This document shows positions 1 through 12,700 of a stretch of 64,000 nucleotides of DNA, piece after piece. The stretch is from Crocodylus rhombifer (taxonomy: Eukaryota; Chordata; Crocodylia; Crocodylidae), in the NCBI GenBank assembly GCA_038503035.1, contig JAVSML010019069.1, positions 1 through 64,000 of the forward strand, in the 5' to 3' direction. Under the pieces are notes generated by a model. It worked only from the letters and a program-made list of their open reading frames with translations, did no database searches and was not told the origin of the DNA. Positions within the stretch are counted from its first letter, which is position 1; the number at the start of each line of letters is the position of its first letter. A program made the translations under genes and the position numbers.

Positions 1-117
1 GGGGGGGGGGGGTCCTGCACCACACTCAGTGGTGAACCTAAAAGTGTTCTTCTTGAATCCTCCTGAGGACCCCGCACGACCCTGATTTAGGTCATGACCC
101 TAGGTTGGGTACCGCTG
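1..117. mobile_element. hAT-like DNA transposon, one end only
   Basis: The stretch ends ggttgggtaccgctg, whose reverse complement begins CAGCGGTACCCAACC. That resembles the CAGNGGTTCTCAACC ends of hAT-Charlie elements. The other end would lie upstream of the window. Identification rests on the terminus only. Confidence 0.45.
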
Positions 118-304
118 ATTTAGAGGAACACTAATTCTGAATTGTGTGTGTTGATGCATGTCGTCTTCAGGCATCAACAATATTTTGTCCATGTAGCTCA
201 TCTTCTGCTTTTAGCATGGCTTGTTCTCCCAGCTCCATTAAACACTTCTGAAAATTCAACCTATAATATACTTCATTTAAGGATCTGAGGGAATTTGAAT
301 TTTT

Positions 305-395
305 TGTGAGAATGATCTAGTTGGGGATGGTCCTGTTTTGAGCAGGGGGTGACCTCCTGAGGTCCCTTTCAAGCCTAATTTTCTGATTCTATCAT
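305..395 (+). mobile_element. CR1 LINE 3' tail fragment
   Basis: The phrases gatggtcctg..ttgagcaggggg and gacctcctgaggtcccttt, then gattctat, are the hallmark CR1 3' end. Only the 3'-most 90 or so bases are present, which is typical 5' truncation. Confidence 0.75.
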
Positions 396-634
396 ACTTG
401 ATAGGGGTTAGCCATATGTTACAGATGGGAAGCAGGCACAGATTTGGGAGTTTATACGCCCAAGGTTGGAGATTGCTGAGAGAGGAATCCCACCTTCCTT
501 AATCCCCCATTGCCAGGATCTGCCCAGTTAACAAAGTGCTTCATCTTAATGTGGTTGTTTAGACAGGGTTCTTATTCAGCAACAGTCGGTGCATTGACAC
601 TGTTTTTTAACTTGTTTTTATATTTGGCTTTCAG

Positions 635-780
635 GCCTCCTGCATCTTGCAGCTGATTAAATATATTCAGAAGCTACAAGCAAAAGAGGTGCCTGTAGCT
701 GAGGAAGTGATAGCACTGTTTGCAGGCGAGCTGAACCCTGTAGCTCCTAAAGCACAGAAAAAAGTCCCGGTTCCAGAAGG
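635..780 (+). CDS. AP3D1: AP3D1 exon: end of adaptin trunk, start of hinge
   Basis: The acceptor is ggctttcag and the donor gtaaga follows at 781. It starts in phase 0 and reads [15 protein letters not shown], then [20 protein letters not shown]. It ends with two bases of a Gly codon (phase 2). This is the first AP3D1 exon in the window, so the preceding exon lies upstream. Confidence 0.93.
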
Positions 781-3700
781 GTAAGAGCTTTTATCCTTAC
801 AGCATTGCTTTAAATGCATAAGTAGTAGTTCTGTAGCTAGGAATCTTACATATATGTACATGCATGGAGAAACAGAATTAAGCTGTATGTAAGTAAGTAA
901 ATCCATCTGTTGCCATTCTTCCTAGCTTGGATCTCGATGCTTGGATCAATGAGCCTCCCTCAGATAGTGAGTCTGAAGATGAAAAACCCAAAACAATCTT
1001 TCATGATGAAGAACAAAGGCATTCTAGACCCAGACAGCCAGAGATGGATGAAGAGGAGCTTGCCAGGGTAAGTAAATGTTCATATGCACATACTACTAAT
1101 ATAATGGTACGTTCAAAATCACTGAAGTAGTTGCAATAATTTTTTTTAGTGCAGCTGAGGGCATGTACCTTGCACAGCTTCCCGAGTTGGAAGTGGAGTG
1201 AGCAAGGATGCAAATCTTTGTATGTAAGAATGGCCAGAATCTGGAACCAACTTCCAAGGGAAGTGGTGCTCACTCCTACCCTGGGGGTCTTCAAAAGGAG
1301 GCTTATAATCACCTTGCTGGGGTCATTTGACCTCAGCTTCCTTTCCTGCCCATGGCAGGGGGTCGGACTTGATGGTCTGCTCAGGTCCCTTCCAACCCTA
1401 CCAACTATGAAACTACCTGACTAATCCATTTTTGTGAGATCCATACTGATAACAATGTTGTCTTGATTCCCATTGCCTTTGTGTTTGGGATGAAAGCCAA
1501 GTACATAGGACCAGGTTCTCGCAAGTGCTCAGCATCCAACTTGCAGAGCTCTTCTTTCCACTTGCTTTGTTCCTGAAGTGGGAGCTAAATCTCTTGAGAA
1601 CCTGGTACCAGCAGGGAGAACAGCTCTTCTGAAAATTTGCCCCATAAACTCTCCAATTGTTTTGATGGCTGTAAACACAAAGACTGTTCTTTACCAAGTG
1701 CCACTCACTCAACTTTGATTTAAAGTAAATGTGTGGGTTTTTACTTACTGTTAGTCAATCCCTAGCATTTTCTGGCAGGGAACGCACAGTTTGCTGCAGT
1801 GGCATTTGGGGTGCAGGGTTAGACATGGGCATTTCCTTGTTGGGCTGTGCACATGTATTTTTCCATGAAACCCATGAATTCCCACACACACACCCACATC
1901 CCCCCCACACGTCTCCCGTCCCCAGCTTGGAAGAATAGATGGGAGGGATATTATTTGGTGGTTTTTCCTTAACAGCTGTTTGCCACACTTCCTTGTAACT
2001 ATGAAACTTGAAAACTGGAGAGGTTTAATCAGCGGTTATTTCCCTGTAGCCTTTTGTGAGTTGTTTTCAGCGCTCCAAATATACTGTGTGATCACACTTC
2101 GCAGTGTCTGGAAATAAAGTGGAGAGTGAGCTTGAGTCAGTGCAGTAACCACAAATATCTTCTTTTTTTAAGCGCCGAGAAGCCCGGAAGCAAGAACAGG
2201 CAAACAATCCATTTTACATTAAAAGTTCTCCGTCTCCACAGAAAGTAAGTCTGGCTTGCTTGAAGCCACTTTCACTATCTAATAAAACAAATGCAGGGGC
2301 TATCAGCATTTTGTAGCCATTGTTTTGAGGCCTTTTTGCATTGAAGAGCTGGAAACAAGTTAGCATCGTGTGACCACTCTGCTTTCTGTGACTCTTCTGT
2401 TGACCTGAAGTTTGGGAACCATTGTAACAGTAATTGTCATGGTCCTTTTTCAGTGCTTTCCTTATCCCCGTTACATTCTGAGACTGCCTTGATAACTTAA
2501 ATCTTCATTGTTTACTTTAGAAGTAGCAAGCCATAAATGTTTTTCAACCAGTTATATGTGCTTTTTTTGTCTGAAACAACTAATGCTAGAACATTAGCTA
2601 GAAGGAAGGTCCAGAGAAGTATTGATCAGTTGGTAGCAGTGTCTGAGTGCTAATCCATTTTTCAGGTTCTCTAAATATTAATCTATCCTTTGACATACTA
2701 ACTTCAAAGATTACACTTTGATTTTAATATTTTGAAATATCTGCATTATGAACATCTCCATCAGAAATGTTTCTAAATAATGTAACTAGTTAACTGACTG
2801 CATATTTAAAGTGTTAATGTAGGTAATCGAGTGTTGAACTGACACACAACAACTCGGTGTGCTGTGAAGTCAACACTGATACAGTTTTTCTTTCACTTAC
2901 CCAGCGATATCAGGACACTCCAGGTGTGGAGCATATACCTGTAGTCCAAATAGACCTTTCTGTTCCCTTGAAAGTTCCAGGTAAGCACATCAAACCAGTT
3001 TCAAAATGGAGTTGAAGCTAATGATTTAAACAGAAGTAGTCATTTCCTCTGTTTTATGGCATGAGCGTTTACAGTCTTTCACATAGTTCCCATGTTGGTT
3101 GTCACTTTTTAGTGTGCTAAGAAATACAGCTGTTTAATTCAAAACTCTGTTTGAATTACTCTGTTAGTCTGAATATGAGGCCCACTTTCTTTTAAGTGTG
3201 CTCAAGTTCAAACAGCTTAACAGGTAAATATAATACATATTCAAACATGACAAGGTATCAGTATTGTTAGGAAGTATCTTCAGAACATAACCAAGTTCTG
3301 CGGTACGGTAAGGCAAAAAGTTGATGTCAGAGACCAGTGGATGGGGACACTGAGAGAATTTGGCAATAGTAGTGACACTAACATGCTGCTTTCTGGTTAA
3401 TGACAAGTTATAGATCTGAAAAATAATTGCTCAGGAGTAATATGTGGTTGAGCATCTCTTAATATGCATCTCTCAGGAGTCCGTGTCTTCACTTGCAGAT
3501 TTATAGCCATCAACATTTTTTCTCCTAAGGTATAGTAAAGGGTTTCCCCAAAACATGAAAAAAATATGGTGAAATATTTAAATTCTTGTAGCCTTGGAGT
3601 CGCATTCTTCCATTTGGTGTCAGCATTTAACCCATGTTAAGTCCACAAGATGCAGGCAAGAATCAGAGCAGAATTTTGTCTGCTGGCTTCTAAAGGGATA

Positions 3701-6700
3701 TGGAGCTGGGCAGGGGAAGCTTCTGTTGAGAGGCTGTAGCGGGGAGGGTTAAGTAGAAGTGTAGTATGCTACTTCCCATCTGGGAAGTAGTTGGGAGGAA
3801 AATAAATGTTTGTTTGAACCATCAACTACGGAGATGGTTAACCTCAGAGTAGACTCTAGCCTGAGAGCAGTTTGGGCCCTTCTCTACAGGAATGCCTATG
3901 TCTGACCAATATGTAAAACTGGAAGAGGAGCGGAGGCATAAGCAGAAGTTGGAGAAAGACAAAAAGAAGAAAAAGCAGAAAAAAGAGAAGAAAGGTAAAC
4001 ACCACCGCCATAACTCCCTACACACGGAGAGCGATGAGGACATTGCCCCAGCCCAGCATGTGGACATCATCACAGAGGAGATGCCAGAGGTCAGTTGTTT
4101 GCTTAATAGTCTCGGGAGTCTCAGCACGTTGCTCTTGGTTTTGTGACCCTCCCAGTGTCCCAAAACAGTCAGCCTCAGTTGGGTCATCATGGCCTGAGAC
4201 TCCTCAGTGTTTCAAAACTGCCTAAGCAGCAGCATTGGGATCCCTAATGAGAGAGTCTTTTGACCTGCCCTTTCAAGGAAGAGGGAATCGTTAACTTTTG
4301 ATGCAGAGAGCCAAAGACTGCAACCAGAGGAAAAACAGAAGACTGGTAAAACTTATGGTATACATATCTACTATGAAAATAATGCTAATGACATAGCTGC
4401 TTCATTTATTATATTTTGTTGCTTCACTGCGACTATAACTTACATTCTGGTCAGCAGATTTGCAGCTAAAATGAATTCTACCTGTTAATTCTGTACATGC
4501 TGTACAGTCCAAATTTGTTTTGGAGTGACATTGGGCAAACAGTGGGAATGCAAATCCTGGGGCTGTATGGGGAATATCATTCTCCTTGTAAATTCATTGA
4601 TAAAAGACAGAGTGCTAGATTAAGTTTGACAGGCCATGTGACTTCTCACATCTGATTGCAAGGAGGCCTGTATTCAGGTGGAGTTTGGGAAGTTGTACCT
4701 CTGGCTTGAAATTGTGCTCTCAGCTCATTTCCTTAATTAGTAGCCTGTTTCTCTCACCCTAGAACGCACTGCCCAGTGATGAGGATGACAAAGATCCCAA
4801 TGATCCATATAAGGCCCTTGATATAGATCTGGATAAGTAAGTACAAAACTATTATGTGCGAGTTTTCTTGCTTGTAAGCCAGAATGCACAAAGGCTCTGG
4901 GCTACAAAAGTTAAGGTGATTTAAAACTTATGCTTTATAGGGTCACAATCCACCTTGCACAAAGTGAGATGGCCAAACTCTTTCTGTACTTTAGTTCTAT
5001 TTTTGTAACAGTTGTGCCATCAGACCGTGGGCTCCATCTGGCTCCCTTCAGTCCTTTCTTCAGCATAGTGACTCAACTCAAGCCCCGTAAGAAGCAGTGT
5101 CTGCTGGGTTTATGGTTGCACTTATTCCTTTAATTCTGGGCTATGTCATTTCCTTTCTTCCCTCTCACTGTGATCAGGTAAAGGTTACTAATGGTTTGTA
5201 GTGGAGGGACTGATTTTTCTGAAGAAGAGCTGTAGTACCTAACATTACAGCCCACTCATCATTTCTGCAAAACCCATTGTCCTTGTTAGACCAGGAGTGC
5301 ACCTGTTATACCCCACCCTTTTTCTGGTCACTTAGGCAGGTAGATTTTTTTTTTTCCCTTTTAGAGACTGGTTTTGTGAGTGAGGCTGGAGCCTCTTAAG
5401 CTAAGGGGACCGATCTTCTAGGTAGAACCGCACATACGCAGATGAATCTAACGAGCTTTCAATGCATAGATTTACCCAAATCCATCAATTCTTGCCTGCA
5501 TTTGAGGGACCGCCATCTTTTCTGTTGAGGGTTTTCAAAGCACACATTAAAGTCCATTCTTGGTATGGCTTTATTGACATGTGGGGTTCGTGGAGCAGCA
5601 GGAAATGGCGAATTACACTTAATAGCATTATATGCCCTAAGCAGATGCTGTTCCTTTGTGGGTTTTCAGTCTTTCACGACTGTTACTCTCTCTGAATTGC
5701 TTTCCAGTGGCATTGTTTAAAAGGGCAACCCTTCTACCAGAAGATCTTCTTGGGTTGGGTGTGTTGGAACTCCAGGAACCTGCCATGCTTTCCCACAGAC
5801 CTTAAACCTCTCAAAGGCCTTTTAATAATTACAGTCAGCAAAGCTCCGTGTGCAGATTTTTCTGCTCTTTGACAAAATGGTTATGTATTAAATATAGTTG
5901 CTGGTTTATGACCCACTGATGCCTCCTGCAAAACTATGAAAACTGTTCTGTTTAGGGCCAGTTCTTCATGTCCCTCAGCTGCATAAATGTGCTTTAAAAT
6001 CTTGGCCATTGTCATACACTCACAGAGAAATTGGATGAGTATTTCACACCTAAAAATCTTGACCGTTGTCCCTTAAGTATGAGATACCGAAAACCCTGTT
6101 CTGATGTAGTTCATCTGCTCATTCCTGCAATACTCACCTGTCTGTTTACCTCTGCAAATGAAGTGCAAAGAGGAAGTGAATTCCTAACAGAAGTCCTGTT
6201 TGAGCTAAACACATCAGTGTAGAAAACACTATACCCTTGCCTTAATGCAGTAGTATTCCAGGAGGTATCACTGGACTTTCACACTTCTGTCCATGCTCTT
6301 CCCCTTTCCACAGTCATTGCACTCTCCAGTCATGTTTCTCATATCTCTGTCCTTTCTCTCTCTTTCTTTCTCTGCTTGCACTGCTATGTCTGTGTCACAC
6401 ACACACATACAGTCTGGTTTCAGGGAAGCCTTCCAGGTAAGAGTATCATTAAGTAGTTGGCCTTCTTTCTAAGGTTGGTTGGGTTTTTTTGGGCTTTTTT
6501 AGCGGGACAGTGTAAAAGTGTGCAGGATCATAGATATATTAAAAACCAATGAATCCAGTTATGAGCAAGGTTCCTTCATCCTTACTGGCTTGCTCTGAGC
6601 CTTGACCCCTATCACCACTCAGGTGCATATAAAACAAATCTAAAACAGAGATTTGCCCTATGATGAAACCAGTATGATCCTGTTGGTTTTACAGTGTCTG

Positions 6701-9700
6701 TTTTTTGAAGTAAAGTTGGATCAAGTCCAGTTCTTTGTACTGTTTAAGCAAAAAAACTGAACTGAATGAGAACAATAAGTGTATTCGTGAACTGATGATG
6801 CCTGCTCAAACGTGAGAATCAGCATTTGAACAGAAATTCATCTGAAAGTAGCAGTTAATGGACTTTGTCTCTCTTTACTTTCTGGCACCCCAGTTTGCCA
6901 GCAGTGGGAAAAGATGATAGATGTTTGTTTCTATGCTGCTTATGTCTAAGAAGGGGTTGCCAGCATAGTATTTATTGCTACATTAAGTTTTGTTTTTTTT
7001 AAATTGGGGTACGCTGATGTAGAGTGGAAACTCATTTTAATGGAGTGCTGAGCTATTGACTCAGCACAGCCTTCCAACATGAGGCATAGAAGCTCAATAT
7101 TTATGATAAGAAATCTTAAAATCTATTAAACTTGGAATGGTCCTATCCAGGGTCAAGATTAAGAAAGAATTCTTGTTCAAGGATTTGAGACAAGCTGTCA
7201 CCTCAAAAGTTACATCATGTTGCTTGGCTTGTGACATTTATTATTGCAATGTTTCCTCCTGTTTTACACCTACCCTCAAGGATTACTTCCTAGGCTTGCA
7301 AGAGTGCAGGGAGTATGCGTGTGTGTCTTCTGTAAGTGTTACTTAATCTGCAAGTGCATCATTATCAATTGATGGGTGAGTGCGAGAGGGATCACAGCTC
7401 ACAGTTGCCTGCAGAATGTTTTCATTTAACTTCTGATGCATGGGGGCAGTGTCTGGCTGCAAAACTGAGCTGCTCCTGGGATACTAAAGTGTTTGTGTGG
7501 GTTGAGACTAGTTCCATTCTAAGGAGAAGCTGTCATCTGATCTTTACAAACACAGACTTGTCTGGGAATCCAGCAAGTGCCTTGGGCAGCTGGGAAACAG
7601 TCTTCATTGAAGGTAACTCATCATGCATTTTTAAGACCCTTAGCAGATAGTGAGAAGCTGCCAGTGCAAAAACACAGAAATACTGAGAACCTCAAGTCTC
7701 CGGACACAGAAGTTCCCTTAGTAGAGAAAAAGAGTAAGAAACCCAAAAAGAAGGAAAAGAAGCACAAAGAGAGAGAGCGAGAAAAAGAAAAGAAGAAAGA
7801 CAAAGAGAGAAAGGTGGATGAAGAAGAAAAGAAGGTAATTCTAAGGCACGTCCTGTGATTAGATCACTGTTGCAGCTAATATCCTTATATTATATGGTAA
7901 AAAAAAATTCTTATTTCAGTGGTCAAATGTGGCTGCTAATAAGACACCAACAGCTGATTATTTTTGACATTTTTTTTTCATTTCCTTGAATTTTTACAAC
8001 CTTAAAAATGACACGTGTCTAGACCACTCGGCTTAAGCACAAAAATAATAGCCACTTAGTCCTGAAAGCCAGCAAATGTCCAATCCCAGCAGAACGCACA
8101 GCGTTCCTTTCCCACAGATCTAATAAAGGAATATGTCAGTAATGTCCGTGAATCAGCTTCTGTACCAGGGAAATCCTCACTACCACATAAGGTTCTTGAA
8201 CCCCCCACCCCATCTTTCATTTTATGGCAATGCTTTTTATTTAAAAAAATAATAATTTTCAGTTAATAAAAGTTGGGGGTTATGTTGAAGTCTTGAATAT
8301 TTTCCTTGCCAATCAGTTTACATGGAGAATTGCACTGTTACAGGCTTCCTTTATCTTGCATAGCCAATGTCCTGATTGCAATCTAGTGACTATTTGAAGG
8401 GGCTGTAGGGTACTTCAGCCATCATATTGACTCCACTCTTAGCGTCTACACTGTTTTGCTCAGTGCAAAGGTGCTAGTTAAAGCTAATTTTGTTGGCTTT
8501 ATGCACTGTAAACGTTTCCTGTTCTAGTGAGTTCCTTGAATGATCTATTACTCTGCTTCTGAAATTATTACAGTAACAGCTTGTTTGGGTAGCAGTATAA
8601 TGCAGATGCTAAAATAAAGTCCAAGAATAATGTAAAGCAGCTCTAAAGGTTTGTTTGTCCTTGGATTTCAGGGGGAAGACTTGGATTTCTGGCTCTCCCC
8701 TGCCCCGCCCCCTGTCTCCACTACACAGACACAGGTATGCCTCTTACTGGGTCACTGTTGATATTACCACTAGTGTTTAGTCCAGAGGGAAGGAGCTGAA
8801 GGCCCAGTTCTGTCTGGTCATATGGGTTCCCGTTACCATGGAGCAGTGGAAGTTTATCCCTTTGCTCAAGTCCTGCTGCTCAAGAGTGATCACAAAGTTT
8901 GAAGAGCAGGTGTAAAGGGGTACAGTGAGGTCTGGAGGGGTTTTCTGTTAAACTGTTGTCAAAAGCATTACTTCCAGCATGAACCAAGAGCTAGAAGTAC
9001 TAATGGATCCAAGGGTATGCATAATCTGAAAGTGCTTTAAAAGTACTCTAGTTTTCAGTACAAACTTTGAAGTAGAAACATTGGGGATCTTTGAGACGTG
9101 TTCCTAGGATGAGCTCTTTTGTGTCTTGGTTAGTGGACTTTCTCCTGGAATAAAATGGTTATGAACAAGTTGATGATCCTTTAATGGTGACAGCCCTAAA
9201 GTGCTACAACAGTAATTGTTCTAAAGCTGTTTTCATTCTGTCCAGGATCCAGTTGTTTTGTTTTGTCCATATTCAAGTTAATATCATAGCTTTCTGATTT
9301 GCCTCCTTACCAGAGTGAGCCAGAGGTGAGCACTGCCATAGCTGAACCTAAAGACCATGACGAACCGAAGGAGGAGGACAGGGAAGAGGAGGAAGATGAT
9401 GAAGGAAAGGTCAGTGGTTATAGTTGAGCCCAGTAGTCCGAGTACCAGAAGATTATTGCAAGTGAAAACGTAAGAGTTACAACCTAGATCAGAGCAGTGT
9501 TCTACCTGTCACTAATGATGGCCGGTACCGACTGCTTCAGAGAAGTTCAGAAAACCCTGCCATAGGCACTGATGAGAGATCTTGTCCCCAGGGACCTCTG
9601 AATACAGAGTAATAAAGCATGGGTTATGTTTCGAGCCAGAGGGGACAGTTAGCCAACCATGGTCAAGACGGAACTTTTGCCCTTTGTCAAAGGTGCCACT

Positions 9701-12700
9701 TAAACAGATTCTGACCTCTGCGTGTGCTGGACTGGTTTGGGTTCAGAGCATCGGCACCCAAGTAGGCGACAGTCCAGAGTAGCACACTGGGGCCCAGCAC
9801 AGAGGATCATTATTGAGGTATGTAGAGTGGGCTTATATGATGTAGTTGCTTGTGTTAGCATAGGAGTGGACACTCGGCGCTGACAGAAGTGATGATGTCA
9901 TGCAATCAGCCCTCTGAAAGCACTCTACAGGTGTGGCCTAACAGAAGTGCGTGGCTGGAGAGTGCTTTAGAATCATAGCAGTTAAGGGCTGGAAGGGAAT
10001 TCAAAAGATTGAGTCGCGCCCCCCTGTTCTGGGCAGGAAAGATCACAGTAAGATGTCTGTCCGGTCTCCTCTTGGAGACTTTGGAGGTTGAGGACTGCAC
10101 CACCTCCTTGGGAAGTCTTCCAGATTCTGGCCACCCTTACTGTAAAGAAGTTCTTCCTTGCATCTACACATGCTGTAGGTGAATAGAGTCAGGTGGGTGG
10201 CAAATTGGTTTAGGGGTCGCACCCAGAGAGTGGTGGTAGACTGGACAGTATTGACCTGGAAAGGTGTGAGCAGTGGAGTCTCTCGAGGCTCGGTCCTTGG
10301 ACTCGTGCTATTCAGTGTCTTCATCAGTGACTTGGATGAGGACGTGGAGAGCACTCTGTCCAAGTTTGCAAATGATACCAAATTATGGGGCAGAGTTAAC
10401 ACACCAGAGGGTAGGGAACGGATCCAGGCTGATCTGGGCAGGTTGGAAAAACGGGCAGAATGAAATAGGATGCGGTTCAACACAGACAAGTGGGAAGTTC
10501 TGCACCTGGGCAAAAAGAACCACCAACACGCTTCCAGGCTGGGGGATATCCTTCTCAGCAGCACAGCAGCAGGAAGGGATCTTGGAGTCATAGTTGACTC
10601 CAAGATGAACATGGGTCATCAATGTGATGAAGTGATCTCAACAATACTAACCGCGCTTTATCATGCATTAGCAGATGCATGACGAACAGGTCCAGGGAGG
10701 TGATGCAGTGGTCAGGCCGCAGTTGGAGTACTGTGTCCAGTTTTGGGGGCTGCACTTCAAAAGGGACGTGGAGAATCTTGAGAGGATTCCAAGGGGAATT
10801 TGTATGGTCAGTGTCCTGCAGGCAAGGCCCTGCAAGCATAGACTGAAGGACCTAGATCTCTTCAGCCTTTGCAAGAGAAGGCTGAGAGGTGATCTTGTGG
10901 TTACCTATAAATTTATCAGGGGAGGGCAGCAGGGAATAGGAGATGCTGTATTTACTAGGGCACCCCTCGGAGTAACTAAGAACGATGGCCACAAATTGAT
11001 GGAGAGCAGATTTAGGTTGGACATTATAAAGAACTTCTTCACAGTAAGGTTTGCCAGAATCTGGAACGGGCTTCCTAGGGATGTGATGCTCTCCCCTACT
11101 CTGGGGGTCTTCAAGAGGAGAGTGGACAAGCACCTAGCTGGGGCTGTCTGATCCCAGCATTCTTTCCTGGCCAGGGCAGGGGGTTGGAGTCAATGACCTA
11201 CCCGAAGTCCCTTCCGACCCCAACATCTATGACTCCAACCTGAAACCATCTTCTAACAGGTCATGGTCATTGATCCTTATCCTCCCCTGGGGCACTCTAG
11301 TGAATGGTTTTTCTCCTGGCTCCCAAAATTCATCCCTTACAATACTTATAGACAGCCACTGAGTTCCCCTTCAGTCGTCTCTTCCGCATGCTGAACAGTT
11401 CCAGTTCTCTTAGTCTTTTCCTCATAAGGTTTGTCCTCCAGGCCCTTAATCATTCTTATGGCCCTTCTCTGGAACCTTTCAAGATTCTCCACATCTTTTT
11501 TGATGTGTGGCACCCAGAACTGGATGCAGTACTCCAGCTGGGGTCTTGTCAGCACTGAGTAGATGGGAAGTATGACTTTAGCCCTGCTTGCGATGTATCG
11601 GCTAATGCATTCCAGTATGCTGTTAGCTATAACTACAGCATCCCACTGGCAGCTCATGTTCATCCTGTGATCAGCCATAACCCCGAGGTCCCTTTCAGTC
11701 AAAGCACTGGCCAGGACATCTCCTAACCTACATTCATGTTGCTGATTACTTCTCCCCAGATGAAGCACTCTGCATTTATCCTTATTGAACTGCATCCAGT
11801 TCCGCTCCACCCACCTTTCCAGCTTGTCCAGGTGCGCTTGAGTCTGCAGCCTATCCCCTAGCATGACTGCTTTTCCCCATAACTTAGTACCATCCAGAAA
11901 CTTGGCGAGAATGCTTTCCACATAGTTTCATAGTTAGTAGGATAGGAAGGGACCTGAGCAGAGATCATCAAGTCCAATCCCCTGCCATGGCAGGAAAGAG
12001 TACTGGGGTCAAATGACCCCAGCAAGGTGATTGCCTAACCTTGTCTTAAAGACACCCCAGGGAGCCAGCACCACTTCTCTTGGAAGTTGGCTCCAGATCC
12101 TAGCTGCCCTGACAGTGAAGTAGCGCCTCCTGATGTCTAATCTGAATTTACCCTCTGCCAGCTTGTGACCGTTATTTCTAGTCACTCCTGGTAGTGCTTG
12201 GGGAAACGGGGACTCCCCCAATGTCTGCTTGTCCCCTCTGACTAGTTTGTAACAGGCCACTAGATTCCCCCCCACCCCCCAGCCTTCTCTTGTGGAGGCT
12301 GAACAGGTTCAGGTCCCGTAGGCTCTCCTTGTAGGGCCTCCCCTGCTGTCCCCTGATCTAAATCATTGATAAAGATGTTGAACAGCATGGGGCCAAGAAC
12401 GGAACCCTGTGGGACACCACTAGCCAGTTTCCACCAAAACGATACAGTGCCATCCACTAACACTGCCTGGGTTCGACCCCTTAGCCAGTTCCCAACCCAC
12501 CTGACCGTGAACTCTGCCAGCCCACAGTCCCCCAGGTTTTTTTATAAGAGCGTCATGGGAGATCATATTGAAGGCTTTTAAAAGAGCGTCTGTTGGGGGT
12601 TGCTGTAACTCATGGGTACTTTGTGTGAAGCACCATGAGCTACAGTAGGGAGCAGCACGTCTCAGCGCCATGTGATTCAGAAGGTCCCTTCCAGTCCTTT

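Larger units (their letters stand above)
1..634. other. AP3D1 intron (partial)
   Basis: Intron sequence upstream of the first visible exon. It begins with a run of 12 G, then the end of a hAT-like element (1-117) and a CR1 3' tail near 305-395. Nothing else recognised. Confidence 0.7.
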
